Positions 16,503 through 26,443 of a stretch of DNA of 33,231 nt are shown here, in pieces. Source of the DNA: Pirellulales bacterium (GTDB lineage: Bacteria > Planctomycetota > Planctomycetia > Pirellulales > S012-138); contig JALCBR010000042.1 of the NCBI GenBank assembly GCA_028066245.1, positions 5,550 to 38,780 on the forward strand. The letters are read 5' to 3'. How positions within the stretch are numbered: the first letter of the stretch is position 1; the number at the start of each line of letters is the position of its first letter. Below the pieces are notes generated by a model. That model was not told the DNA's origin. It saw nothing but the letters and a program-made list of their open reading frames with translations, and made no database searches. Position numbers and translations under genes: made by a program.

Positions 16503-17027
16503 TCAATTTCGCCAGCAACAAAGCAAGATGCTCAATTCAGCGCCAGAGGCGGACAGAGAAAACTGCCGCGCAGACTGATGATGGACGCCCTCAGATTCGT
16601 TTTCCACGCTCAGGTGCTGAGGCGGTTTGCCCAGCGGAAAGCGAACAGTCTGCGGTGGTGCCGGCCTGGGAACCTGGGGAGCGCGATCATTCACAGGACG
16701 GCTACATTTGCAACCGCAAGCCGGCTTGCCGCCGGAGCAACAGCAGCACTGGCAAGATTCTTCGGGGCTTTGCCCTGGTATGGATACCGTGACAGCACAA
16801 CAGTTTGGACGCGCCTCGGTCTTGTTAGGCGAATCTGGACGCTCTTTGTGAGCGCAACAGTCTGACTGTGGATTTGCATCAAGAACCAGAGAGACCTGGT
16901 GTTCAGCATGCATGCTGGCAGGATTCGCCCTCAGTTTCGCAATGCAGCCGAGCCCTCGTGTCGCACCAATCTGCAACATCCCGGAAATAACCGGGAGCAA
17001 AATCATGATGCGCTTCAAACGGCTCAT
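16503..17027 (-). CDS. Secreted Cys-rich hypothetical protein
   Basis: A 174-residue protein not matched to any family I know. The N-terminus (MSRLKRIMILLPVISGM) could be a short signal or membrane anchor, with a second start at M8. The middle has many cysteines: NPQSDCCAHKE, PNCCAV, and the cluster SCQCCCCSGGKPACGCKC (about residues 91-108). The C-terminal third is Pro/Ser/Gln-rich with little order, ending LLCCWRN. Together with the downstream triple-YHS protein it suggests metal handling in the envelope, as a working guess. Base use agrees with real coding, though the Arg- and Pro-rich end makes a shorter product possible. Start choice is uncertain. Confidence 0.55.
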   Translation of the reverse strand: MSRLKRIMILLPVISGMLQIGATRGLGCIAKLRANPASMHAEHQVSLVLDANPQSDCCAHKERPDSPNKTEARPNCCAVTVSIPGQSPEESCQCCCCSGGKPACGCKCSRPVNDRAPQVPRPAPPQTVRFPLGKPPQHLSVENESEGVHHQSARQFSLSASGAELSILLCCWRN

Positions 17028-17206
17028 GTAGAAAGATGATCCCGAGGAGTCGAGAAAAAGGCGGTCGGGCGACGCAAATGCCGCTGCTAAACAATACGGG
17101 AACTTGAAGGCAGAGGTTTGTTGGTTCGGTTACGGATGCTTGATTTGTGCAGACAAATATAGCAGTCAGGTGACTTATCCAACGAATTCTTTGTTTGACA
17201 AGGGAA

Positions 17207-17536
17207 TTACGACGTACCAAGAAACTGACTGGCAGCAACGCCTTCTTCCTTGGTCAGACGTGGAATTCGTCCAATCACGGTGTAGAAGACCTGGCCGTCT
17301 TCACGGATCAGTGCGGCATCAACGGACTCGACGATCGGTTCACCGGCCACATTCTTGACCTGGCCAGTGGAAATTGCTTTGTTCAGCGCTGAGACCGCGG
17401 ATGCATCCGCCAGAGCAAGCGGCTGCCGAGACTCTGGGCACAACAGCATTTTCACAAACTCCTCGCGCAAGACCGGCTCTGGCTCGGAGCCCGACAGGGA
17501 AGTGTCGTCTGCTGAAGTTTTTGCTGGCTTAGGCAT
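17207..17536 (-). CDS. Trm112-like (UPF0434 family) protein
   Basis: A 109-residue cytoplasmic protein of the Trm112p-like/UPF0434 family; in other organisms Trm112 activates methyltransferases acting on tRNA and release factors. The core reads KMLLCPESRQPLALAD, then PIVESVDAALIREDGQVFYT, VIGRIPRL. Normally two CxxC-like sites coordinate zinc; here only CPES is visible and the second is lacking, as in many UPF0434 members. ATG 17536 is taken as start; the frame is open to 17611, and neither start has a clear ribosome-binding site. A Ser/Glu/Pro-rich leader of about 25 residues precedes the domain. It is divergent from the secreted protein at 17889. The family call is good; the role is inferred. 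Confidence 0.8.
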   Translation of the reverse strand: MPKPAKTSADDTSLSGSEPEPVLREEFVKMLLCPESRQPLALADASAVSALNKAISTGQVKNVAGEPIVESVDAALIREDGQVFYTVIGRIPRLTKEEGVAASQFLGTS

Positions 17537-17888
17537 TGGAGGCTGTTGTGTGATTCGTTCAATGGATTGGGGAATCGCCCCCAAGATAGTCTTGCTAGCG
17601 GTGGATTGCACGAGGTGGCCGGGTCAATGCTCCACTTGGTACCCCGCAGCAGCGAGATTTCCGCTGCCATCAGTGAAGAACTTGCGAAATCCACCCTGTC
17701 GCCCGACCCGCAGGCTTTCGTGCCTCATGCGGAGTACGGGAATTCGCCGATACCCCCAAGGGGAGATCAGGGGAAGCGCCTCCGGTGGTGGGGACCACCT
17801 TTGGCGAATGCGGCGTAAAACGGGACGCGGCGACACGGACGTCGTTACGCGCAAGAAATGCACCCGCAGAACGACGCGGAGCGATCTC

Positions 17889-18503
17889 ATGTTGACCAAG
17901 AAGATCTGTTTGTTGGCCGCTACAATCTTGCTTGCTTGTTTCAATGTCGCCGCCCCGCAGGATGGGCAATACGTCACCCGCGACGGCAAGACCTACTACG
18001 AAACGCGGCAGAAAATCATGCGACCTGTCCAGCAGACCACGTATGAAGAGCGCGAGCGAACCGTCTACCGCGAACAGTACACCACGACTGTCGAGGAATC
18101 ACAGCGAGTGATCCACCTGCCGGTGACGGAGTATCGTTGGGAAGCCCAATGGCATGGACGCTGGAACCCGTTCGTGCAACCGTATCTGGCATATCGCTTG
18201 GTGCCGCGGACAACCTGGGAACCACGCGCGGAGACCGTGCGCGTTCCTGTCACCCAGCGCAATCTTGTGCCCGCTCGCGTCGTTGAGCGAATTCCCGTGA
18301 CCAGCCGGCAAATGGTCGAGGAAGAAGTCATTCGCCGCACGGCCGTTCTCAATCCGCCAACAGGAGTTCGCCGCGCCAATGACCCATTCGCAACTGGCGA
18401 GAGCCGCGTCGTCCGCCGCCCCGTCATCGGCGGTGTCTCGGAGCTAAAGAGCGATCCACCGCGCGCAGCGAACGGAAGTGAATGGCGCTCGGTGGTGAGA
18501 TGA
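17889..18503 (+). CDS. Secreted basic protein with Arg/Tyr/Val-rich repeats
   Basis: A 204-residue exported protein. Residues 1-22 form a signal peptide (LTKKICLLAATILLACFNVAA). The remainder is very rich in Arg, Val, Thr and Tyr, with motifs such as YVTRDGKTYYETRQK, YEERERTVYREQYTT and 'ETVRVPVTQRNLVPARVVERIPVTS', the last two reading like alternating strands. It resembles planctomycete secreted proteins with repeated YxE/VxVP units. A tryptophan-rich centre reads EYRWEAQWHGRWNPF. ATG 17889 is chosen with GGAG eight bases upstream; the open frame extends to 17355 through the opposite-strand Trm112-like gene and is not used. The 3' end overlaps the antisense continuation of the broken gene at 18504-18882. 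The role is unknown. Confidence 0.8.
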   Translation: MLTKKICLLAATILLACFNVAAPQDGQYVTRDGKTYYETRQKIMRPVQQTTYEERERTVYREQYTTTVEESQRVIHLPVTEYRWEAQWHGRWNPFVQPYLAYRLVPRTTWEPRAETVRVPVTQRNLVPARVVERIPVTSRQMVEEEVIRRTAVLNPPTGVRRANDPFATGESRVVRRPVIGGVSELKSDPPRAANGSEWRSVVR

Positions 18504-18882
18504 TGAACGGGCAAGGGCGACATCACCGCCTGCAGCGTCTCGTCGACCACAGCGTCTCCGCCAATAGCGACAATCTCCACCTTCGGTAGGGTCGCAAGAC
18601 AACCGCTCAGTTCCTTAGTCAGTTCAATATCTGCCAGGTTGACCAGCGTAATGTCCTGGCAGATTTTGTCGCCCAGCAGAGCTTGCAGCCAGCGAGGGCC
18701 GGGACGCATCTCGATGACGCCACCGGCATCTTTGAAGACTGCTGCGATTTCCGCCTGTTGCAGATACGGTCGTGCGAAATAGGTGAACGAACCAGTAAAC
18801 CGCCGACCAGTGCGAAGAAAATTACCAGCGTTCGCAACCGGATTTGAAACCAACGCAACCGTTGTTTCCGCTTGCCCATCAT
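18504..18882 (-). pseudogene. Frameshifted gene of the planctomycete 'RWFQxxLRTL' membrane-anchored family
   Basis: The first frame from ATG 18882 reads MMGKRKQRLRWFQIRLRTL followed by VIFFALVGGLL, a basic head plus membrane helix found at the start of many planctomycete proteins. About 32 residues on, near 18780-18790, sense moves to another frame reading YFARPYLQQAEIAAVFKDAG, GVIEMRPGPRWLQALLG and 'VNLADIELTKELSGCLATLPKVEIV', a leucine-rich-repeat-like end as in that family. A single -1 shift joins the two. The second frame stays open to 18065, but below 18504 it is only the antisense of the secreted gene. It follows the phosphatase gene by 30 bp with an AAGGGAAAGCG site, so it was once the last gene of that run. 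Mutation or sequencing error cannot be told apart here. Confidence 0.7.
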
Positions 18883-18912
18883 CGCTTTCCCTTACTCTTA
18901 CTTCTTGTTTCC

Positions 18913-20886
18913 TTACCTTTCTTCGATTCTCCTCTCAATCACTTCCGGCAGCGCGCCCACCTGGCTCGCTGCCGGTGCGGGGATGTGCAACAGTCGGGCG
19001 ATTGTCGGCGCGATCGCGGCTGGGCTGACGGTTTCTTCCACGTCAGCCTGATGGACGTTCCCCAGCACCATCAACGGGATATGCCGGTCATAGAGCCAGG
19101 GACTGCCGTGCGTGGAGGTCGCACTGCCTTGGAAGTAATACGGCTTTTGAGCAAAGAGCACATCGCCACTCCGGTGGGGGTGGAACGCATGGCGGAAGAG
19201 CGTTGTCAGTTCCGTGTCGGACGAGTTGGCGCTGACCGGCGCTTCGCGCAACAAATCACCACGCGTGACAGCCGCGACAATCGGGTCGCGTTGGAGCAGC
19301 CAGTCGCGGGTTAAGTCACAGACGAGCACGAAGCCGTTGCCTACTAGCGCGGGATGATCATCCCGATAGAGATACACGGCATTTTCTGTGACAGCCTGGA
19401 CGAGATGTTGTTCGTCACCCACATCGATATTCAATTGACCGCGCAAGTATGCTTCCAGCGGATCTCGCAAACCCGGGATGTTGTCATTGGAGTCCGATTT
19501 CCCTAGCGCACCGCGTTTCGCATCCAGCCCTCGCGCGGCGGCGCGTTCCGGAACGGGAGCAACTCCATGATCCGCCGTCACGAACATCACCCAAGATTGT
19601 CCGCCGAGACTTTCATTCAGGAAGTCAGCGAACTCACCCAAAGCAATGTCTGTGCGGTATGTCATGTCCTCCACTTCCAGGCTTTCCGGACCGAAGGCAT
19701 GGCCGACGTAATCGTTGGAAGAAAGGTTGATCCCCAGGATGTCAGGGTATTCATCCTCGCCCAGTTGTTCGTAAGTGATGATCTGCCGCGCGGCGTCAAG
19801 CGTGATCTCGTTACCGAAAGGGGAGCAAGCGAGTTGGTTGACGTAGTAGCGATTGTCTTCGGCAGCCAATACGTGCGGAAAGTCTCGCGTCATCCCGTAG
19901 CCAGGCTTTTCCGCCGTACTGTCTTCCATCGCTCCATGCTGGTACTCCTCGGGCGGCAACAGCAGCGTCCACTCCGCGCCGGCATACCGCTTGTAGTCAA
20001 TCTGTCGCAAATAGCCAGGCACGTCGTTCCGATAGTAATCCGTAGTAATCCACGGTCCGGCGTTAGCCATCCAAATCGCCGCGTCCGCCGTGTGTCCCGC
20101 CATCAAGATGGCGGCGCGGTCCTTGATGGCCACGGTGAAGATCTTGGACTTCCCCTGCGTAGCCAGCTTGAGTTGATTACCCACGGTTTCCACCAGCAAC
20201 TGTTTGGGAGAAACCTTTGAGTCCCGCGTATCGCCGACCAACGTTGCTTCCTGGTCGGCAACGCAGTACCGCGACTCGCCTGTTTCGCGATCAAACCAGG
20301 AGTTGCCGATGATGCCGTTGCGGTTGGGATAGGCTCCGGTCAGCAGCACGGAATGGCCTGGCCCGGTGTAAGTGAACGCGTGTTGGTGCAGGCAATTGCG
20401 ATGCCAGATGCCACTGCGTTGCGTGCGTTTGGTGACGCCATTAGGCGCTAAGTTCTTGCGGAACCGCTCGAAGTATTCGTACGCCCATTGATCAACGCTG
20501 ACGACAACGACCAGCGTGGGTACTTCCGGCGAAGACGAGTGTAACGGATTGCCGTGCGCGCTGCTGCTGACGTCAGATACATTGTCCGCTGCACGATGTA
20601 TTGAAGGCGAATTGGAAGCAGAGTACTGGAGTTCAGGCAGGCCCCCTCCGTCAGTAGATTCATCGGGAGAAACTGTTCGTATCGCAGGCAGGTTGCTTGC
20701 CGCGTGTGCTTGATGAATGCTGCCTTTGTTCGACGTGGAATTGCTGACTGCCGCCGTTCCAGATTGCGGACGTTCGCTACAACCGATCAGAGCTGCGACG
20801 GTCAGAGCAGCGCAGCATAGCCGAGCGTTGAGAACGCTCACCTGTTGCAATATTTGCTTTAATGTTGGCTGTTCGGCAACTTCCAT
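18913..20886 (-). CDS. PafA-like alkaline phosphatase/phosphodiesterase lipoprotein
   Basis: A 657-residue exported enzyme of the type I phosphodiesterase/alkaline phosphatase superfamily that hydrolyses phosphate esters with two zinc ions. The leader ends with a lipobox-like IGC (around residue 36), then a Ser/Asn-rich linker of ~100 residues. The domain starts VVSVDQWAYEYFERF. The nucleophile should be T174 in the TGPGHSVLLTG motif. Further metal sites are in NDYVGHAFGPES and TADHGVAPVPE, with a C-terminal H in STHGSPW. Such enzymes release phosphate from organic esters at the cell surface. ATG 20886 follows GAGGA closely. It is 54 bp after the acyltransferase on the same strand, so the two are probably co-transcribed. 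No Pho box was identified. Confidence 0.9.
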   Translation of the reverse strand: MEVAEQPTLKQILQQVSVLNARLCCAALTVAALIGCSERPQSGTAAVSNSTSNKGSIHQAHAASNLPAIRTVSPDESTDGGGLPELQYSASNSPSIHRAADNVSDVSSSAHGNPLHSSSPEVPTLVVVVSVDQWAYEYFERFRKNLAPNGVTKRTQRSGIWHRNCLHQHAFTYTGPGHSVLLTGAYPNRNGIIGNSWFDRETGESRYCVADQEATLVGDTRDSKVSPKQLLVETVGNQLKLATQGKSKIFTVAIKDRAAILMAGHTADAAIWMANAGPWITTDYYRNDVPGYLRQIDYKRYAGAEWTLLLPPEEYQHGAMEDSTAEKPGYGMTRDFPHVLAAEDNRYYVNQLACSPFGNEITLDAARQIITYEQLGEDEYPDILGINLSSNDYVGHAFGPESLEVEDMTYRTDIALGEFADFLNESLGGQSWVMFVTADHGVAPVPERAAARGLDAKRGALGKSDSNDNIPGLRDPLEAYLRGQLNIDVGDEQHLVQAVTENAVYLYRDDHPALVGNGFVLVCDLTRDWLLQRDPIVAAVTRGDLLREAPVSANSSDTELTTLFRHAFHPHRSGDVLFAQKPYYFQGSATSTHGSPWLYDRHIPLMVLGNVHQADVEETVSPAAIAPTIARLLHIPAPAASQVGALPEVIERRIEER

Positions 20887-20940
20887 GATCGATCCTCGAG
20901 AGTCCGGTATCGCCAGTATCAACAGCTGAGAGCGAAATCA

Positions 20941-22260
20941 TCAACCGTTCATGTTAAGCGACTGTGAAGTTGCGTTGCCAGGCAAAAGCGATTCTTGATT
21001 GGCGGCCAAGACAACGTCTTCATCAATCATTGCCTGGAGCCGCTGGTGCATCGTATCGGTGAGCGAGATCGCGGTCTCCTTGTCGCCGGGCTGATCAATC
21101 AGGATCGGTTCACCGAAGGTCAACTTGGCTTCCCGCACTCCACGGATGCCAGCGGTTTCCGCTCCCAGCACATCTTCTTCCAACTTGTCGATCGTTTCGG
21201 CGATGCGCTCCAACGTGGGGTTTGCGCTCAGATAACCGCTGGGATAGCTACAGAGTTGCACTGCTTGAAATAATTTCTCCACGTCACGGTTCAATTCCTG
21301 AAACTTGGAATCATTCGCCAGCGACTTTTCAGTCGCGTCGCGGGCGTGTCCGATGCGGTCTTTTGCCATCGTGGCAGAGTGCGAGTTCAGCAACTCGGCT
21401 CGCTTGACGATGACACGATTCCGCAACTGCATAACCCGCTCTGTGGCAGACCATCTTCGCGTCTCGATGCCGTATTTTTTATCCAATCCATTGAGGATCG
21501 CTTGGACCAACCGTGGCATCCGTTCCCGCAACAGTTGACCGGACTGGCTCTCACCCATGTGTTCCCGTTCCAGCCGTGCGGTGGCCGCATCGCCTGCGCG
21601 GTAGATGCGTTCAACAAGGTCCATTGACTGGTTGGGGCACAGTTCCAGCTTTTGCTCGACCCGATCCATCACGTCCAACAGTTCCGGTAGTGGGCTTTTC
21701 GAGTACCGGTACCGCAGCGCGCAGGGGACACAGGCGACCGAGCGCCCTGAACGTTTGACGGCCGCCTGAGCGATAGTTGCCGGACCCTCCCGGAAGGGCG
21801 CGACGCGGTCGGCCGTATGATAGACCTCGCCTTCAGGAAAGATCACCAATGGACGAGACGAAGTAGCCAACACATCCACGGAACAACGGAATGCCTGGCG
21901 ATCCGCGCCGTCGCGGTCGATGCTGAAGCATCCGTGTTGGCGGTATTGAAGGCGAACGATGGGACCCGCCATTTGGAACACCTGCCAAGTAGTCATTACG
22001 TAGCAGGTTTGCCGTAGTTGATCCAAGGCTTCAAAGATGGTCAACCAGTCTGCGTGCGTAGGATGGTTGGCGACGATCAGGACGCCCTGTTCCGCTTCGA
22101 TGGCTTGGCGGACGTATTGCAACCCGTTGATCTGCACGCTGGCGACATTCTCTTGCCGCTGCAAAATCCGCTGCCGCCGGCGTCGCCAAACGCGCATCCA
22201 GAACCGGCTGGGCCGCGGCGACCACCACTTTGGCGGCTTTCCGATGGGGTAGCGGTTCAT
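20941..22260 (-). CDS. PlsC-like acyltransferase
   Basis: A 439-residue protein with a 1-acylglycerol-3-phosphate acyltransferase (PlsC) domain, which moves acyl chains onto lysophospholipids or related acceptors at the inner membrane face. The catalytic HX4D motif is H66-P-T-H-A-D71 (NHPTHAD), and the acceptor-binding FPEGE motif is at about 141-145. The rest, about residues 230-430, is helical and charged with no known domain; it may be a planctomycete-specific tail. The N-terminal 35 residues are very basic (RVWRRRRQRILQRQ). It is about twice the length of a minimal PlsC. Its neighbours are metH upstream and the PafA-like gene downstream on the same strand. The substrate is not predictable from sequence alone. 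Confidence 0.85.
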   Translation of the reverse strand: MNRYPIGKPPKWWSPRPSRFWMRVWRRRRQRILQRQENVASVQINGLQYVRQAIEAEQGVLIVANHPTHADWLTIFEALDQLRQTCYVMTTWQVFQMAGPIVRLQYRQHGCFSIDRDGADRQAFRCSVDVLATSSRPLVIFPEGEVYHTADRVAPFREGPATIAQAAVKRSGRSVACVPCALRYRYSKSPLPELLDVMDRVEQKLELCPNQSMDLVERIYRAGDAATARLEREHMGESQSGQLLRERMPRLVQAILNGLDKKYGIETRRWSATERVMQLRNRVIVKRAELLNSHSATMAKDRIGHARDATEKSLANDSKFQELNRDVEKLFQAVQLCSYPSGYLSANPTLERIAETIDKLEEDVLGAETAGIRGVREAKLTFGEPILIDQPGDKETAISLTDTMHQRLQAMIDEDVVLAANQESLLPGNATSQSLNMNG

Positions 22261-22446
22261 AGGCGTGTTCTTCTGGCGAAGTCCGACATCGAGCGCCGCT
22301 TGACTTCCGAGCAGTCACTGACGCTGGGCGACCGTATCCTATCAGGCGAGATCTCGCCCGCGAAGCAACGGAGTCAGAACCCATGGCCGCTACCCGCTTA
22401 ATGAAATTTAGCGCTACCGATCTCGTTTTGCTTCGCCCAATCGCCA

Positions 22447-25400
22447 CTATGCTTCATACCCCAAGTTTGACGAAAGCCAGCGTTCGACTTCGGCAAGCGG
22501 CATTTGTTTTCGCGCCGCGTAGCTCTCGACTTGGTCACGCGTGAGCCGGTCGACAGAGAAGTACCGGCATTGTGGGTGGGCGAAATAGAGTCCTGAGACA
22601 GATGCGGCAGGGAACATAGCGAAGGACTCTGTCAGGGAGACACCAGTTTGTTCTTCCGCAGACAACAATGCAAACAGCGTGCTTTTTTCCGTGTGATCTG
22701 GGCAGGCAGGATAGCCAGCGGCGGGACGGATGCCGCGATACTTTTCAGCGATCAAATCATCTGCGGAGAGATTTTCTTCTCGCCCATAACCCCATTCCAC
22801 GCGGACGCGCGCGTGCAGCAGCTCCGCGAAAGCTTCCGCCAAGCGATCAGCCAAAGCTTTGACCATGATGGCGTTGTAGTCGTCGTGCTGGCTCTCAAAC
22901 TGTTTGACGAGTTGATCAACACCCAAGCCTGCGGTGACGACGAAGCCGCCGAGGTAATCCTTCCGTCCGGAATCAACGGGGGCGATGTAGTCTGCCAATG
23001 CCAGGAAGTGTTCCTGACCTTTGCGTTCCCACTGCTGACGAAGCGTGTGGAAGCGGGCGCGTTCTTTGTCGCGCGTATCGTCCGTGTAAATAATGATTTC
23101 ATCGTCCTGAGCAGCTGCCGGCCAAAAAGCATACACTCCGTGAGCCGTCAAAGATTTGTCAGCCAAGATCTGCTGGAGCATCTCCTGGGCATCGCCAAAA
23201 AGCTTCTTGGCTTCCTCGCCCAGGTTGGGATCATCGAAGATCTTTGGATATTTGCCGCGCAGTTCCCAAGTGGAGAAAAACGGCGACCAGTCGATGTACT
23301 CTGCGATTTCTGATAGCGGGAACTCTTGCAGGACGCGCTGGCCGACAAACTCTGGTTGGGGGATATCCACAGTTTCCCAATCGGTGGCGAAGCGCCGCTG
23401 ACGAGCTTCCTCGTACGAAACAAGCTTCCGCTGCTGGGACTTTTGATAGCTGTCAACCAGCTTGACCTGGGACTCACGATTTTGTTGACAGAATGCATCG
23501 CGTCGCTCGTCACTGAGCAGGTTATCAACAACGCCCACGCTACGGGAAGCGTCGACCACGTGAATCACGGCCCGTTCATACTTGGGAGCGATCTTGACGG
23601 CGGTGTGTTTGGCGCTTGTGGTGGCGCCGCCGATCAACAGTGGCAAGTTGACGTCGCGACGATTCATTTCTCCGGCAACATAGACCATTTCATCCAGGCT
23701 GGGGGTAATCAGTCCCGAGAGCCCGATGAGATCCGCGCCTTCCTGGGCGGCAGTGTCTAGGATCTTGTCGCAGGGGACCATCACTCCCAAGTCAATAACT
23801 TCATAGTTGTTGCAGCCGAGCACGACGCCGACGATGTTCTTGCCAATATCATGGACGTCCCCCTTAACGGTGGCCATGACGATTCGCCCGCGCGGTCCGC
23901 TCGCGCTGGCTTGTAGTTTTTCCTCTTCCATGAAAGGCGTAAGATAGGCCACAGCTTTCTTCATGACGCGGGCGCTCTTGACCACCTGTGGCAGAAACAT
24001 CTTCCCCGCGCCAAACAGATCTCCGACAACACTCATGCCGTCCATGAGTGGACCTTCAATGATCTTCAAGCAGCTGGGGAATTTCTGCCGAGCTTCCTCA
24101 GCATCTTCTTCCACATACTTGATGATGCCTTTGACGAGTGCGTGTTTGAGCCGCTCTTCAACGCTGTTCTCCCGCCAGGCGATATCTTCCGTCTTCGCTG
24201 CCCCGGGGCCAGCTTTGACAGTCTCAGCGAATTCCACCAGCCGTTCTGTAGCATCCTCACGGCGGTTGAAGAGCACATCCTCGACCCGCTCCAGCAGGTC
24301 TTTCGGGATTTCTTCATACACGGCCAACTGTCCTGCGTTGACGATTGCCATGTCCAGTCCAGCGGCGATGGCGTGATATAAAAACGCCGCGTGCATGGCC
24401 TCGCGAACAACGTCATTGCCGCGAAAGCTGAAGGAAATGTTGCTCAAGCCGCCAGAGGTTTTTGCGCCTGGGCATTGCTGCTTGATTTGGCGAATCGCCT
24501 CGATGAAATTCACCGCGTAGTCATTGTGCTCTTCAATCCCGGTGGCCACGGTGAGGATGTTGGGATCAAAGATAATGTCTTCTGGCGGAAAGCCAGCTTG
24601 CTCGGTCAGCAGTTTGAACGCCCGTGCAGAAATACGGACCTTGTCTTCAGTACTGGTCGCTTGACCTTCCTCGTCAAAGGCCATCACGACAACGGCCGCG
24701 CCATAGCGATGAATCAACCGGGCTTGCTCGAGGAACTTCTCTTCGCCTTCTTTGAGGCTGATACTGTTGACGATGCCTTTCCCCTGCAGGCATTTGAGAC
24801 CAGCTTCGATAATCTCGAACCGTGAGCTATCGATCATCACCGGCACACTGGCAATTTCGTGCTCGCCAGCGATCAGGTTGAGGAATCGCGTCATGGCTTC
24901 CACGCCGTCCAACAGCGCGTCGTCCATGTTGATGTCAATAATGTTGGCGCCGTTTTCAACTTGCTGCCGGGCAACCTCTACGGCTTCCTCTAACTCGCCG
25001 GAGCGGATCAGCCGGGCGAACTTGCGGCTACCCGTCACGTTGGTCCGCTCGCCCACCATCAGGAAGTTGCTGTCTGGGCGAACCACGAGCGCCTCGGTTC
25101 CGCTAAATCGCGAAAGCACCGGCACACTGGTCTTCTTGTGAGGATTGGAGTCTTCCGATTTGGCAGCCAGAGCGCGAATGTGGTCCGGTGTGGTCCCGCA
25201 ACAGCCGCCGACGATGTTTACCCAACCATTAGAGATGAACTCGCCCATCGTCGCGGCCATCTTGGTCGGCGTCAGGTCATATCCGCCCATCTCATTGGGC
25301 AAGCCCGCGTTGGGGTGGCAACTGATGAATGCCGAGCTAACTTTTGACAACTCTTCCACGTAAGGGCGCATCAAGTCGGGACCCAACGCGCAATTCACGC

Positions 25401-26148
25401 CGACCGCCAACAACGGAAAGTGAGAGATCGCATTCCAGAATGCCTCAACATTCTGACTGGAGACAAACGTCACGCCTGCGTCATTGAACGTGCCTGAGGC
25501 AATCACTGGAACGCTCACGTCGTGCTCGCGGAAATATCGACTGATAGCAAACAGGCAGGCCTTGAGATTGAGAGTGTCAATCACCGTCTCTGGCATCAGT
25601 AGATCTACGCCGCCCTCCATCAACGCGGCAACCTGCACATAGTACGACTCCATCATCTCGTCGAAGGTGACGTCCCGATGAGCAGGATCATCAACCTTGG
25701 TGCTGATTGCTGTCTGCTTGGTTGTGGGGCCAATGGATCCGGCCACAAACCGTGGCTTGTGAGGCGTGATAATCGAGTATTCCTCCGCCGCTTCACGGGC
25801 GCAGGCAACAGCCGCTAAGTTGACCTCGCGAGCAACTTCCGGACCGAGATCAAAGTCCACCAGACCAATCGGCGTCCCGTTGGCAAAGGTGTTGGTCTCG
25901 ACGATATCCGCACCGGCGTCCAGGTACGTGCGGTGGATCTCGATCAGTTTATCTGGGTGCGTGATCGCGAGCAGGTCAACGCAGTTGGCCAGATCGCAAT
26001 GATGGTCGGCAAACCGTTCGCCACGGAAGGACGCCTCGTCCAGTCTCAGCGACTGGATCATTGTCCCCATCGCGCCGTCCAGCAGTAGAATCCGTTCGGC
26101 GAGCAGCTCTTCCAACAACTGTTGTTTTGATGCGGTAGCGATGGACAT
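22447..26148 (-). CDS. metH: Cobalamin-dependent methionine synthase
   Basis: A 1233-residue cytoplasmic enzyme that transfers a methyl group from 5-methyltetrahydrofolate to homocysteine via B12. All modules are present in order: the homocysteine domain with zinc ligands C253, C316 and C317 (VNCALG and [11 protein letters not shown]), the pterin-binding domain ([13 protein letters not shown] to about 640), the cap, the cobalamin domain with base-off ligand H766 in DVHDIGKN, and the activation domain with [15 protein letters not shown]. The length matches E. coli MetH. ATG 26148 is chosen because the N-terminus [15 protein letters not shown] fits; a TTG twelve bases upstream is less likely. 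The 295-bp upstream gap shows no SAM, SAH or cobalamin riboswitch that I can recognise, only a 6-bp stem (26174-26190). The gene is full length and intact. Confidence 0.97.
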   Translation of the reverse strand: MSIATASKQQLLEELLAERILLLDGAMGTMIQSLRLDEASFRGERFADHHCDLANCVDLLAITHPDKLIEIHRTYLDAGADIVETNTFANGTPIGLVDFDLGPEVAREVNLAAVACAREAAEEYSIITPHKPRFVAGSIGPTTKQTAISTKVDDPAHRDVTFDEMMESYYVQVAALMEGGVDLLMPETVIDTLNLKACLFAISRYFREHDVSVPVIASGTFNDAGVTFVSSQNVEAFWNAISHFPLLAVGVNCALGPDLMRPYVEELSKVSSAFISCHPNAGLPNEMGGYDLTPTKMAATMGEFISNGWVNIVGGCCGTTPDHIRALAAKSEDSNPHKKTSVPVLSRFSGTEALVVRPDSNFLMVGERTNVTGSRKFARLIRSGELEEAVEVARQQVENGANIIDINMDDALLDGVEAMTRFLNLIAGEHEIASVPVMIDSSRFEIIEAGLKCLQGKGIVNSISLKEGEEKFLEQARLIHRYGAAVVVMAFDEEGQATSTEDKVRISARAFKLLTEQAGFPPEDIIFDPNILTVATGIEEHNDYAVNFIEAIRQIKQQCPGAKTSGGLSNISFSFRGNDVVREAMHAAFLYHAIAAGLDMAIVNAGQLAVYEEIPKDLLERVEDVLFNRREDATERLVEFAETVKAGPGAAKTEDIAWRENSVEERLKHALVKGIIKYVEEDAEEARQKFPSCLKIIEGPLMDGMSVVGDLFGAGKMFLPQVVKSARVMKKAVAYLTPFMEEEKLQASASGPRGRIVMATVKGDVHDIGKNIVGVVLGCNNYEVIDLGVMVPCDKILDTAAQEGADLIGLSGLITPSLDEMVYVAGEMNRRDVNLPLLIGGATTSAKHTAVKIAPKYERAVIHVVDASRSVGVVDNLLSDERRDAFCQQNRESQVKLVDSYQKSQQRKLVSYEEARQRRFATDWETVDIPQPEFVGQRVLQEFPLSEIAEYIDWSPFFSTWELRGKYPKIFDDPNLGEEAKKLFGDAQEMLQQILADKSLTAHGVYAFWPAAAQDDEIIIYTDDTRDKERARFHTLRQQWERKGQEHFLALADYIAPVDSGRKDYLGGFVVTAGLGVDQLVKQFESQHDDYNAIMVKALADRLAEAFAELLHARVRVEWGYGREENLSADDLIAEKYRGIRPAAGYPACPDHTEKSTLFALLSAEEQTGVSLTESFAMFPAASVSGLYFAHPQCRYFSVDRLTRDQVESYAARKQMPLAEVERWLSSNLGYEA

Positions 26149-26443
26149 AAACCTAATCAATTAAGCAGCTTGCGCTGGACGTTCTCCAGCCCATCCGTGG
26201 TCCGGTCGCCGCACGCGCAGAATCTAGCAAGTCTGACAAATTATCGCATAGGCGGCTCCCCCCGGCAAGCGAAGCTCAGGTGGTAGCAAGAATGCAAAAA
26301 GGTTGTCTGTAAAATGTGCGTCGTCTAGCCTAGTTACCATAGTGTCCGGCACAGCCGGGCAACACGGCGATGACTGTCGTGACCGTAACGATTAATTCTG
26401 GGCAGCGCGCCACGATCTCATTCCGTAGCACATTGGAGACAAC
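26149..26443. other. Divergent gap between metH and the CsgG-like gene
   Basis: Holds a small hairpin, GCTGGA-CGTTC-TCCAGC (26174-26190), about 25 bases upstream of the metH start and read on the minus strand as leader RNA. It is too weak to call a riboswitch. No B12-box sequence was seen. Promoters of both divergent genes should lie here. Confidence 0.45.

Noticed and set aside
18065-18503. Continuation of the broken gene's second frame antisense to the secreted protein gene
   Set aside because: Below 18504 the translation is Arg/Thr/Ser-rich and mirrors the codons of the opposite gene; it has no family resemblance.
26149-26443. A possible cobalamin or SAM/SAH riboswitch upstream of metH
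   Set aside because: Only a 6-bp stem is visible; none of the conserved box sequences of those riboswitch classes was found.
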